Of a stretch of 64,000 nucleotides of DNA, positions 45,201 to 55,445 are shown piece by piece. The notes beneath the pieces are model-generated. The model made no database searches. It had not been told where the DNA came from and was given only the letters and a program-made list of their open reading frames with translations. The stretch lies in the NCBI GenBank assembly GCA_907165275.2, contig OU015674.1, positions 7,093,001 through 7,157,000 on the forward strand, in the 5' to 3' direction. The translations under genes and the position numbers were made by a program. The DNA comes from Zygaena filipendulae (lineage: Eukaryota; Arthropoda; Insecta; Lepidoptera; Zygaenidae). The stretch's first letter is position 1. Every line of letters begins with the position of its first letter.

Positions 45201-48200
45201 TATATTTTTTATAAATTTTAAAGATTATTTTTTTACGTTTTTCTATTAAGTTATGTCTTAGCCTATCACCCCGGTTCTGGTTTGACGTCGATTTACAGGA
45301 CAACCTGTATAGTAGATACGATAATTTCACTGCTACAGTTACGATTATGTCCTTACAGATTATTGTTAATATATAATTAGAATAGAATAGAATACACTTT
45401 ATTGTACACCAAAATAATTTTACAGTGTGTTTACAGAAACTTATAACTAAAGGCATACAAAAGGCGGTCTTATCGCTTTACTAGCGATCTCTTGCAGACA
45501 ACCTTTGGGTGGATAGAACAAATATAATTATAATAATACCAATTTACCAGACATAAAGTAATTGTGCATAGTGTCCTTGTCTATCTTGCCACTGTTGTAT
45601 AACTGTAAAGACGCTTTCCGGAACAGCTTTTGCATTTTGCCAAGGGTATCCCACCAGATGGCCTGGTCTTCTGCTTGCAGTTTCGGCACTCGCTGTGAAA
45701 AAGCATCGTGTTATTATGCACTAGCTGCAGCTGTACATATATACTTACTAATTAGAAGATACATCTGGCTTCACTGTCGCATCTATCGTACTATAGAAAA
45801 CAATTCAATGGGCAATGAAAATTATCTTGAATTCATAATATACTGCTTAGTCAAATTAGTTAATGACAACTATAACACAGGTATGAGGTGAACTACTATA
45901 CGATTTTATTTCTTCTTTGTTTACTTTGTTGCTTCTAATAAGATGTTTTACTCCACTGTAATATTTATGGTAATCATTTTTGAACAAAAGATCCATTATT
46001 AGTGATAACTTCTGAACACACGGCGAGAATTCAACCTCTGGTGGTATAAACTTCTCTTTAATATCATTAAGCTTAGATCGCATTTGTCAATAGACATTCT
46101 AGACGAAGGTCAACGATCTCGTGGAAGGTCCCTGATGGAAAGAAATCCTTCAGCCGTTCTCACTCATAAAACTCACCTTATTGTTGAAGTTTATTAGTAT
46201 AGATGAGATTGGCTGCAAGACGGAAACAGGTGGCACAGCATTCGAGTCCTTTTTGTACCAAGTGTCCAGTAGAATAACGTCCACCCCGCCAGCCACGAGC
46301 TCATCACGAAGCATCTGAAGCTCCGATGACAGGACATAAGTCGGTATTGGTCTGGAATTTTCGAAAGTCGGAAATTGAGTATTTTGTTCTTTAAATTGAT
46401 AGTCCAAACTAAACTTAAACTTGTCTTTTAGGTGACTCATATTATTGTAAAAATAAATACCTATTATTAATTTCTACAAAATTTATTATATTCATTTACT
46501 AACTGTGCCCCGTGGTTTCACCCCCGGTAATTTCGAAGTTCCCGCAGGAATTCCGGAATAAAAAGTATCCTATTTCCTTCTCTGCACCCTTGACAACGTG
46601 CACGCAAAATTTTATGATGATTACGGCGTGAAAGAAAAACAAAAAATAAAAAAATAAACTCACTTTCGTATTTATAGTATTAGCTTAGAGTAATGATATT
46701 AGTAAGGTTAAATTCAATTTTATTAGAGCTTCCAAACTTATTGAATGTTAAACTCTGTCTAAATTTACTACTATTTTTAGTTTTTTTGTCATGATGTTGT
46801 CATGATGATGTCAGGATGTTTGAATGTCTGTTACTTATTCACGTTTGTAAGAGTCCAAGAGAATGCTGAAATCTACGTGGGTAAAGCTGCGGAGAATAGC
46901 TGACTAGCCTGACTACAACAAAATAGGTACATATATTCGGTTTGGAAATACTAAAGTTGTTTAAAAGAATACTTTAATATATATAGGTCGTGGCGACTAC
47001 TTCATGATCGTAGTCGAGTAGATTAAGTCTTTGTGTGGAAAAGAAACAGACCTGTATCCATATTTCTGTCCGAGGAACACGACAAAGTTCGGCCCCATTG
47101 ACAACCGTTGACAGTTCTTAATTTCCCTCATGCAGAGCTCAGTGGTCATGTGGTCGTCAGTAGCCTCATCGCGGACACCCCAGCGCATGTCCACCACCTG
47201 TTCAACACACAAACAATTAGTTGTGACAACTTCATTTTTTTCTACATTATAACCCCCTTCCCCCTTTCATCAAGCTTAAGTGGGACTACTAAAACTTTCT
47301 CTGGAATACGGAAAAGGACTTATCAACTATATCTATTATCACTTAAAAATCTTTAACTTCATTTAAATGTATATTATGTGTTGGTTGACAAATAAATTTA
47401 TTTTCTTTCTTTCTTTCTTTCTTTCAAAAAAAAACTATTTACATTATTTAAATTTTCATTAAGATCAATTTAACCTAAAGTCCTGACAAATTGAAACAAG
47501 GAGTAGAAGCAAAGTGGTCGTTGGTTCTATGGAAGACGAGTCAAAATATGTTGGTATAGAATGCAATCTGTATAGACACAATAGCCTGCGGACTGCTGAG
47601 CTGCAAAGCTTTGCTTTTCAATCAGAGATCTGAACAGACTTCTATAATACTTTGTTCCATTCGGCAAAAAGACATTTGGGTCGTGGGGTCCTGGTGCACT
47701 ACGCTTCTCTGCGAATGGGTTGAAAGATTGAAGTACTAGTGAAGATACTGAAGAAATCTGGGCTAGGGAACAGTTATCTTGGACAATGTATTAGCATTGA
47801 GATCCAACATCTTCGGTTCTCTTTCATAAAGGTCACTCACTGTTTAAACAAAATTTACCTATATTTATATTTTTATTTTATTTAGCAAGTATGGATTGGT
47901 TTCAATGCCTAAATAGGTACGTCGTATTCAGAATCGTATACCACCAAAATGTTACAACAAACGTTAAAATGGTTCGCATCCCATTCGCTACGTGAGTTTA
48001 AAGTTTAATGTTAGCCTACTATGAAAAACATTTTGTAAATATAGCAACGTACAATTCAACAATGCGCCCCGGCTGTACGTTTTGTAAACATTCACAAAAA
48101 CCGAATAGGCTCCCTTGCTTTAAAGCTATTTCTGCCCGGCGGAAGCGAATGCACGTGCGCACCTACGATGATTGCCTGTAGTTGGTACTCGGCTCTGTTA

Positions 48201-51200
48201 CTATAATTATACGTGTACTGGCTGGTGGCCGCGGCTTCGCTCGCGGTAATGTAGATTTTGTCAATTAAATGGGCTTGTTGACAAAATTTCTCAAATTATT
48301 TACCCGGTATTTTAACGTAGTCTTATCTTATCTTAATATACATAAATCACGTGTCACGTTTTTTGTCCGCGATGGACTCCGAAACTACTGAACGGATTTT
48401 GATAAAATTTTGTAACCATTTATAATATGGTCTAACTTAAAAGATAGGATAGTTTTTATCCCGGAATTCCCGCGGGAACTCCGGAACTAATGCGGGGAAC
48501 AGCTATTCACCGTAAACTACTGTCGGGGTACAAAGAAGGACATAGAGTAGGTATTTTTTTCCATAATTCCTGCAGGAACTCCGAAATTACCGCGGATGAA
48601 ATCGCGGGAGACAGCCATTATTAATATAAATTACTAGGTATCCCCCGCGGTTTCATCCGCGGTGATCTCGGAGTTCCCGCAGGAATTCCAGGATGATTAT
48701 GATGAAATTTCACTATCTAATAGGTATATGTCTTTCTCTCTTATAAATCTATCCACTCAAAGGTTGCCTGGGAGAGATTGCTTTAAACGATAAGGCCGCC
48801 TTTTGTATACCTTTTCAGTTAAATTTAAGAAAATTTATAAACACTTTTTTTGTTTGGTGTTTAATAAAGAGTTATCTATCTATCTATCTATCTATGAAAT
48901 ATAGATATAAACCTTCCTCATTAATCACTCCATCTATTGGTGAAAACCGTATATCCAGTGCGTAGTTTTAAAGAACCAAGCATATGTACATAGGGACAAA
49001 CAGACAGCGGGAAGCGACTTTGTTTTATACTGTGTAGTATGTAGTGATAGTGACAGAAAAAAAATCTCCTAAAACTGAACTCGTTATTATAGTTATCACA
49101 TAAGGGTAATTGTGAACGCCCCTTTTCCGATGTGCCGATGTACTGGAAAGTTCATTCACCCGTATAAACCCTCGTTTTTGAAGAATTTCTCTGTAATATA
49201 CGAGTAAGTCAATTTTTTATCTTTATATTATAACTAGCTGTCCCCCTCGATTTCATCCGCGGTAATTTCGGAGTTCCCGCGATAATTCCGGGAAGAGAGT
49301 GCTGTAGTTTACGGTGATAAGCAGTTCCCGCATTAATTCCGGAGTTCCCGCGGGAATTCCGGGATAAAAGCTATCCTATCTTTTAAGTTGGACCATATTA
49401 TAAATGGTTACCAAATTTTATTAAAAAAACCCGTTCAGTAGTTTCGGATTCCATCGCGGACAAACAACGTGACACGTGATTTATATATATTAGAATATAT
49501 AATTATGACTTACGGTTAGTTAAAACTATGAATTAAGTATAGACATCTCTAGATAGAGAGACTCGTTTAAAATTGCATAGCGTATTACACAATCTTTGTA
49601 CGGTGTGATGCTATTAAAAGATAAAAAGATTATTATTATGATAGGAAAAAACGTACTTACTTGAAACTCCAGACCATGTTTCTCGCGGCAATAATCCTTG
49701 ATGCGCGGATAGCATTTTGCCATTAGTGTGTTGCGTTCCATTGTCGTATCTAAAAAAAAAAAACAAACATACCTACATCCGAACATATTATTATAACCTC
49801 CACCTTTTTTAAGTCGGTTAAAAATATTAGGAATTATAAATTTTAATTAAATAATAGGTGTGAAGCAACATAATAGGGATGTTGACTACTATTGAAAATC
49901 AAAATTCTAATTAGTCCGTCAGTTAGAAAATAATAAAACAATAGACACGTATTTTTTGCTTTTTCAAATAAATTAAAATATACAGAGATGAAGCGCATTA
50001 AAGTTTAGGATGAGTGGCTCGTGACGTCACTAACCACAAAACCGCCATACAAACTGTCAGAATAGTGACGTCACGCGAAATTTCAACTCAATATATCGGC
50101 GTTATTTTTTGATTACGTAAAAAAAGAAAAAATACGTGTCCAATATTTTTTAATAATCTACAAGACGGACTAAAAATAAAAATTAGTCAACATGCCCATT
50201 ATTTTGTGATTTGGTAACTTTTTTTACGAAATATGAAAGAAAGACAGAAAGAAAGAAAAGAAAGAAAAGTGAAAGAATGCAATAAATAAAACATATACTT
50301 TGCTACGATCTTTACAATATTAGCTTGGGAAATTCTATAATTTTATAATATTTTATCGAAAATATTAACAGTAGCTTCTGTACGGAAATCTGATCATGAC
50401 AATATGTTTCCAATCAGAAATCCCATCCGTCATAATCATATTATATTCGTCTTTTTTTTTTAAATACACGTATAACGGATCGTACTACCAGGAATCGAGG
50501 AGCGTTATCTGATAGTGGATGTTAATTAAAGTATCTCGTGTGACCCCCCCGCCCCCCCCGCCTCCCCTCGCGAGAGTACAACGAAATTGCATCGTGACAT
50601 GAGCATGAAACAACCAACAAAACTACATAATATGTAGATATACGAGCAATAAGCACAATCGTTACCAATCGTTACACTCCAATACAATTGAACCGATTCT
50701 AGTACTTTCAGCGATGATAGCTCAGTGGTTGGTGCGTTCGGATTAAACGCCGCAAGGTGTAGGTTCAAACCCTAACAATGAGCTTGAGCTGTCGGTGAAG
50801 GAAAACATCGTGAGGAAACCATAGCGTGGTGGTAGGGTGCTCTCTACTGCCCGGCTAGCTACCACCTGTTGCAAATCTGTCGCCAAGCACCTGACGGTGT
50901 GTTCCGGCAGCCCCACTTGAAAGCCAGTTCCCATCCCCATTCCAGGTCGGCAACGCACCTGCAAGCCTTCTGGTGTCGCAGATGTCTATGGGCGGCGGTA
51001 ATCACTTACCATCAGGTGTACCACTTGCCCGTTTGCCCCTATGACATAAAAAAAAAACTTTCCCACAAGTAAAGATGGCCGGCTTGTACACGTGTACATG
51101 TATTATGCGTGTGTGCGTATCGTAAGATTGACAGCGAGCTGACAGTGACTGTCAGCTGTCAGAGATTAATTGTCACATGTAGATTTTAAATGAGTCACAC

Positions 51201-52201
51201 TTTCCTAGGAATTTCCGAGAAACTTTCACGGGCACGAAATTGGCGGGGAGTGTCGCATCTTTATATGTATAATCTCTTGTCTTTGCTACTACTATAGGCC
51301 CAAACAAGTCTTCAACTTTGCAGTTTCTATCAGGAAGTTTCAGTGGCAATCTCCCAAGTCCATCTTCAGACTCTCATTGACATGGAAGTACCTGCTAATT
51401 GCTATATTATAACGGCAGCAAAACCATTTGCCATCGAGAAGTTTCAGACCGTACATCATATCAGCTCGATGGTACCATAATAAATCTTGTAACTATCTTG
51501 TCACTTAGCAGTAATTTTGATCAAATTTCTGAATTTTTTTTAGTTCGAAACTTGGCGTTGAAGTTATTTATGTTTTTTGTCGAATATTAATATCTGAATT
51601 GAATACCTCTTCAGTGCTGGTTTATTACGTAATTAATTGTGGCTATTTGTACTGCAGTGGTTAGCCTCGCTCATCGGCAATGCAGCTTACGTGGGCTTTT
51701 AATATAATTTGTTAATCCGTAAAACGCTAGGTTCGTGACGCTCAATAAGGTAAAATTTCGGAAATATTCACGGTATATTTCAACTTTTGACGGTTAAACT
51801 ATACTCAGTAGATTAGAGAACATTTTCCTCTGAACGATAAAGTGCCAGATCGTTGATGAGGTTTTGATAATAATATACCTACTATAAAAGCTTCCAAAAG
51901 CCCTGTTTGATAGCTGTATGAAGAAATGAAAGTCCAAGCAAAGAATAGATATTTATTTATATTGCGTAGTCGAGTTTGGAAGCAGAGAGAGACATGCAAA
52001 ATCTATAGAACTAAATTCCTAAGAATCTGTGCTACATTTGTATAAGTACCTACCTAATTACATTTGTTTAAAAATTTATTGTTTTCTAAAAGCCTCACCT
52101 GTGAACGTTGAGCTGGTGAAGATCCTGACAATCTTCGAGCTGACAGGAGGAAGAGACTTCAGGGAACCCCCGAATATAAGGTCTACAGTGCGGTCGTCCA
52201 T
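30432..52201 (-). CDS. NACHT and WD-repeat domain protein (NWD family), 32 coding exons
   Basis: Coding exons in transcript order: 52201-52099, 49749-49661, 47197-47052, 46351-46177, 45692-45548, 44713-44488, 44052-43942, 43733-43558, 43429-43275, 43045-42842, 42613-42474, 42307-42196, 41739-41641, 41324-41155, 40783-40620, 40274-40111, 39824-39655, 39554-39335, 39238-39026, 38925-38865, 38744-38592, 38423-38236, 38150-38021, 37893-37772, 37701-37547, 37368-37150, 36505-36301, 36095-35951, 35585-35423, 35054-34923, 34582-34358, 30576-30432. Total 5025 bases, 1674 residues plus TAG, with no stop in frame. Layout: N-terminal VRIF/VD.RWGV domain, NACHT NTPase (Walker A GEGGCGKT at 389-396), helical region, WD40 half from about 924. 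Vertebrate NWD1/NWD2 share this layout and are of similar size; they are intracellular STAND-type signalling ATPases. The function in insects is not shown by the sequence. Confidence 0.9.
30597..34127. mobile_element. 3.5-kb foldback element with repeat-filled inverted arms
   Basis: The ends are inverted: left ACGTCTGTCAAGCTAG, right CTAGCTTGACAGACGT, with about 90 terminal bases matching at all but one position. The flanks carry a perfect 9-base direct repeat GTATTATGT (30588-30596 and 34128-34136). Each arm has five copies of a unit of about 320 bases marked by CCGGCCGGTC: starts 30910, 31231, 31552, 31872, 32195 on the left, and the reverse complement at 32517, 32836, 33156, 33477, 33806 on the right. 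The arms pair over about 1.68 kb around a loop of about 180 bases near 32360. No ORF is present. It sits in the last intron of the NWD-like gene. A 9-base duplication is typical of Mutator-like transposons (established); the family assignment is inference. Confidence 0.85.
36611..36809 (+). mobile_element. Helitron-like (Lep1-type) non-autonomous element, intact
   Basis: Starts TCCTATTAATATTATAAATG and ends with a GC hairpin (CTGCGGGTAAAACGGCGG) then CACAGCTAG. It is inserted between A (36610) and T (36810), the Helitron rule A|TC...CTAG|T with no duplication. It lies in the NWD intron between exons 26 and 27. It is the best-preserved of more than twenty related copies. Confidence 0.75.
36925..37510. 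repeat. Direct repeats of about 135 bp flanking NWD exon 26
   Basis: 36925-37060 and 37378-37510 are about 90% identical by eye (ACTATTATGTACTGTTAT, GGTTCGGGTTCATTTTTGAA, AACCACGATGTGATCTTTGA). Exon 37150-37368 lies between them. A shorter unit (TAGATATTAAAAAGAAATGG) is also repeated at 36886 and 37046. Confidence 0.7.
39335..40783 (-). CDS. NWD-like gene: helical bridge exons 15-18
   Basis: Exons 40783-40620, 40274-40111, 39824-39655 and 39554-39335. Notable stretches are [46 protein letters not shown] and [17 protein letters not shown]. The WYHRQF..T...RY motif followed by L..LP.HL is the segment between NACHT and WD repeats in NWD and related STAND proteins. Confidence 0.85.
41155..43733 (-). 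CDS. NWD-like gene: NACHT NTPase domain exons 8-14
   Basis: Exon 8 has the pre-P-loop [15 protein letters not shown] and ends LVLYGE; exon 9 completes the P-loop as GGCGKTSL. Exon 9 also has [20 protein letters not shown], typical of the strand and helix after Walker A. Exon 10 carries Walker [12 protein letters not shown], at residues 478-488, with acidic residues at 483 and 486. Exons 11-13 ([36 protein letters not shown]) fit the arginine-finger and winged-helix-side segments. Exon 13 starts at 41739 using the acceptor before GTTTGC; the nearer AG at 41731 breaks the frame. Exon 14 has [21 protein letters not shown], a winged-helix-like element. ATP binding is expected from the intact Walker motifs. 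Confidence 0.87.
43942..46351 (-). CDS. NWD-like gene: linker exons 4-7 before the NACHT domain
   Basis: Four exons (46351-46177, 45692-45548, 44713-44488, 44052-43942). They carry [16 protein letters not shown] and [21 protein letters not shown], which follow the YGYR motif in NWD proteins, then a charged helical stretch ([17 protein letters not shown]) and [11 protein letters not shown]. The last exon has [22 protein letters not shown]. All junctions keep frame; exon 6 needs the GTAAAT donor at 44487 rather than an apparent lysine read-through. Confidence 0.85.
44940..45307. mobile_element. TA-flanked TIR element, copy 2
   Basis: Same family as 10894-11283, inverted. Ends CAGGATATCTCGTAAATCGA and the inverse GATTTACAGGACAACCTG, flanked by TA. 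It lies in the NWD intron between exons 5 and 6. Confidence 0.75.
45370..45500 (-). repeat. LINE-type 3' tail, inverted copy
   Basis: ATACACTTTATTGTACACC followed by GCATACAAAAGGCGGTCTTATCG is the complement of the tail at 48770-48890 (GATAAGGCCGCCTTTTGTAT then a TTTGTTTGGTGTTTAATAAA end). Confidence 0.55.
45859..46083 (-). other. Unassigned 75-codon ORF inside an NWD intron
   Basis: An ATG-initiated frame of 75 codons ([12 protein letters not shown]... to VIVVIN, TAA) lies in the intron between exons 4 and 5 of the NWD-like gene, on the same strand. A stop lies two codons upstream of the ATG. The composition is protein-like (hydrophobic and charged residues alternate, two Cys), but I recognise no family and there is no good donor at its end. 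It may be chance, a decayed insertion or a small nested gene. Confidence 0.2.
47052..52201 (-). CDS. NWD-like gene: N-terminal domain exons 1-3
   Basis: The start is the ATG at 52199-52201 ([12 protein letters not shown]). Residues 24-33 read [10 protein letters not shown] and the next exon continues [20 protein letters not shown]. Exon 3 has [16 protein letters not shown] and [12 protein letters not shown]. This V-R-[IV]-F-x-S-S-T-F ... E-R ... V-D-x-R-W-G-V ... F-[VL]-x-[LI]-L-G-x-[KR]-Y-G layout is the N-terminal domain shared by NWD, TANC-like and NPHP3-like STAND proteins. Intron 1 (49750-52098) is 2.3 kb and holds a MITE and a full SINE. Confidence 0.85.
47369..47425. repeat. (TTTC)n microsatellite with conserved flank
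   Basis: TATTATGTGTTGGTTGACAA precedes AATAAATTTATTTTC and six TTTC units. The same flank is inverted at 58438-58494. Families of (GAAA)n loci with a conserved flank are known in Lepidoptera (established). Confidence 0.7.
48770..48895 (+). repeat. LINE-type 3' tail ending in (ATCT)n
   Basis: GATAAGGCCGCCTTTTGTAT, then TGTTTAATAAAGAGTT and ATCTATCTATCTATCT. An AATAAA signal followed by a simple repeat is typical of non-LTR 3' ends. Confidence 0.55.
49876..50197. mobile_element. MITE with twin TGACGTCA sites, copy C
   Basis: Ends GGGATGTTGACTA and TTAGTCAACATGCCC; in intron 1 of the NWD-like gene. Both TGACGTCA sites are intact. Confidence 0.75.
50710..51056 (+). mobile_element. Full-length tRNA-derived SINE
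   Basis: The head has a pol III A box (TAGCTCAGTGG) and B box (GGTTCAAACCC) about 50 bases apart; the body continues to ATGACATAAAAAAAAAA. Short direct repeats ACTTTC flank it (50704-50709, 51057-51062). Related pieces: 59421-59657 (5' truncated), 21152-21310, and a tail near 660-712. In intron 1 of the NWD-like gene, opposite to its transcription. Confidence 0.8.
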
Positions 52202-53960
52202 AGTTTATTTTTTATCTGTAGAATAATATAATGAAGTGGCATGTTTTTGCCATACATTTAAAATTATTGTTTACATAAAGCTCTGTAGTATTATATTATC
52301 TGTGGCTCTGTGTACCTGTGTATATAACTATATATGTAGGTAGGTATATACAGGGTGTTAGGTAATATGACGGACATATAAAAGGGGCATATTCAGTATT
52401 CGATTCTCTTTCCAGATATCCAAAAATGTATTTTGACACGTAAATTTTTGATCTAATATCGTTATTACTCGCCGGATAAACCAACGCTGTCTGGTTTCTC
52501 TGTGATTTATCAGTTCTTTTTAAAGTACATTTCATTATTCACATGTACCGGAGCATAAATTATCGAACTACCGCTGTATTCCTTTTGTCCCAGTACAGTT
52601 CTTCCTACTGGAGCACACGCAAGTTTAGAACTCCCACAAGCAACTAGTCGGACAAACTACAATGCAAATGGAACGAACACTATTTTATAGGTATCTATGT
52701 GTATCAATATTTGCGTTTGTTCATATTTATCTTAGTCGAAAGTCACGATAAAGACATGTTGTTTTGACAAAACTGTAGGTGCGATCGCTCAAAGGCGGTG
52801 CTAATTTCTTTGACTGATGTTTTGTAACGATTCCCACGCTTGATCATCTTTCCGAGATATTACAAGTCCCCGTATAAGGTAGGCGTCATCAACTAGTAGG
52901 TATGCGGTTTAATATAAATTAAACATTTCACAATTCGATTTATACCATTTGTAACAAAAGGTATAAATCGATTTAATATGTAGTTATACATACAAGAGCG
53001 AAGCCAGTGCCATTCGCTGTTAAAATAATATCTTCTTAGTTAACTATTAGGTAATGGGCATGTTGACTAATTTTTATTTTTTAGTCCGTCTTGTAGATTA
53101 TTAAAAAATATTGGACACGTATTTTTTCTTTTTTTACGTAATCAAAAAATAACGGTGATATATTGAGTTGAAATTTCGCGTGACGTCACTATTCGGACAG
53201 TTTGTATGGCGGTTTTAGCGGTTAGTGACGTCACGACCCCCTCACCCCAAACTTTAATGCGCTTTATCTCTGTATATTTTAATTTATTTGAAAAAGCAAA
53301 AAATACGTGTCTATTGTTTTTTTATTTTCTAACTGACGGACTAATTAGAATTATTATTATTAGAATTAGAATTTTCAAAAGTAGTCCACATCCCAATTAA
53401 TTTAAACAGAAATCGATGGTAGAATACCTATTACGTAGAACATAGTAAATACTAAGTATTTTTTTGACAATTATAATTCTGTAATATTCCAACATAATGA
53501 AAGAATGCGTATTTAAAATCCGCCAATGTGATGATTTTTTTTTATTTTGGTTTAAACTTTTATCATCGCCTTTTAATACTGCAGAAATAATTAATTATCG
53601 TCAAAAGATAGTATTCACCCCATTCTATACAATTATTTTGCCAACTGCAGGTGTAGAGTCGCAAGTAACAAAATTAAAAAATATACCTACGTACATTTAT
53701 AGTGATATCGTCTTATCTACTATCGTCTTACTTATTATTAAACAAACTAAAAATATTACCAATTAATACGCTTCTGATGAAAAACTTCATTTACTGTTCG
53801 AATAAATACGCATTTTATACGTCATGATTGAACAGAATGTGTTTAACTTTTAGACAAAGAAACTTACCTGGCCTAGTTTCCGAGCTTTGATCAATACACT
53901 GCACTATCTGAATGTTAAGGTCGCGGACCGTATCGATTAAAATTTCACTTTCACAGCTAA
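52099..53960 (-). promoter_or_regulatory. Probable 5' UTR exon and 5' intron of the NWD-like gene
   Basis: Upstream of the ATG an acceptor TTCTACAG ends at 52216, leaving a 14-base leader in the first coding exon. On the same strand a strong donor, CCAG followed by GTAAGT, ends a candidate non-coding exon at 53868. The intron between would be about 1.65 kb and holds a complete MITE (53056-53394). The transcription start is not visible; somewhere near 53900-54060 is likely. Splicing is inferred only from signals. Confidence 0.4.
53056..53394. mobile_element. MITE with twin TGACGTCA sites, copy D
   Basis: Ends GGGCATGTTGACTA and GTAGTCCACATCCC, flanked by AAT on both sides. It lies in the probable 5' intron of the NWD-like gene, within 1 kb of its inferred promoter. 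Confidence 0.75.
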
Positions 53961-54829
53961 AATTATCATTATGACCTCACAAACCTTTTCAACCGAATCT
54001 ATAGCATTTACCAAAAATAAAACAAACACTCAAGGAGATTCAACGTTCTTTCTGAAATCAGAACAGCAAAAAAAATATTTCAGTATTTGAAAGTAGGTAT
54101 TTGGTGTTTTTGAACGCGTGCTGTTCTATTCTCTAATGGATTTGAACTGAAAAATAATAGATAGGTAACTAGTGCCGAAACATCTTTGTTTGGTTGCTAG
54201 GCAACCAGATTTTCTATTTTTCACTAGTAAATAAATTCAGCTTTCAAACTGCGCTTACGAATTGCCTGATTTGGCACTGCTTGCTGGTAGATTTGAAAAT
54301 GATTGGCAAATGGCGTAGGTAGACCAGACCTATATATCAATTTATAATATTATACCTATACGATACCTACATGTATTTTGTAAACAGCTTAGGCGTCAAA
54401 AGCAACTGTGCCTTTTATAAAACGATATTGTTCGAGATTTCATTAAATCGCTTTATGTTTAGGGGAGGTTAGGGCTTGTTGTAGCAATTTTCAGAACTAT
54501 AATATGTATGTCTTGAGATCGATAGTGTTTTTGTTGGGAACCTCAGACTACTTCGTCTGAGTTGGGAACCTATAATAAGGGAGAGAACAGTAGATCATTT
54601 CATTTCCCTTTAAACAAGGTTTGCTAAAAGTTTAAATGGTCAAAATTACGCGGGAAACTTGGTATAAACCTTATTTTTTTTCGACAAGCACACATTGCAA
54701 TGGTTTTACGTTTATTTTATGGTGTAATAATATTTTGTGTGGCAAAAAAATGGAATGGGAGTTTGCCAACCTCTTACGTACTAACCTAGAACTAAGTTAC
54801 TTATAGGAATTTTGTTGTAAGTAAAGATG

Positions 54830-54933
54830 GGCAATCAACTCGGTTTAAGCCCGGCGCTTGGGTTTAAACCCGATAAAAGGCCGTAACGCCGAGCGTTAGC
54901 CGGGTTTAAATCCCGAGCACCGGGTTGATTGCC
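54830..54933. repeat. 104-bp imperfect palindrome upstream of the NWD-like gene
   Basis: GGCAATCAACTCGG at the left, CCGGGTTGATTGCC at the right, with GGGTTTAAACCCG and GGGTTTAAATCCCG inside. Probably a tiny inverted-repeat element. Confidence 0.55.
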
Positions 54934-55261
54934 TTATTATAGTCGTCAGGCATATACAGATGTAAAAATGAAATAAAATAAAAATAGCCTTTAATAATAA
55001 TAATAATAGTTTATTTACAAAGCCAGTACAAAAAAAAGGATAGCATACAATTACTGATCTTAAATCTACATGGCTGTTTTGGGTCGTCTTTAGATTATGT
55101 TCCCTGACTCTCAAGCTAGGTAAAAACCTGTGAGATGAGGATCAGTGGTCACTCGCTGCGGTGGTGCTTATACTTAGTAGGTGACATTCAAAGATAAAAT
55201 TTATCACAGGTAGGTATGATAATAAACTTAATATTGGCATATTACTAGTAATTATTCTATA

Positions 55262-55445
55262 CTAGCTGTGCCCCGCGGTTTCACCCGCGGTAATTTCGGA
55301 GTTCCTGCAGGAATTCCGGGTTAAAAAGTACCCTATTTCCTTTTCTGTACCCCTTACAACGTGCATGCCAAATTTCATGCAAATCCGTTCAGCCGTTTTT
55401 GCGTGATTGAGTAACAAACATCCAAACATCTAAAAATCCACACTT
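55262..55445 (-). mobile_element. Helitron-like element, inverted
   Basis: The + strand starts CTAGCTGTGCCCCGCGGTTT and runs to TGAGTAACAAACATCC, the complement of the common 3' part. Upstream of the NWD-like gene. Confidence 0.65.

Larger units (their letters stand above)
47198..49660. other. NWD intron 2: repeats only
   Basis: 2.5 kb between exons 2 and 3. It holds the (TTTC)n locus, a LINE tail and several Helitron-like ends in both orientations around 48310-48620, 48640-48700 and 49235-49490, partly forming inverted pairs. Nothing coding was seen. Confidence 0.6.
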
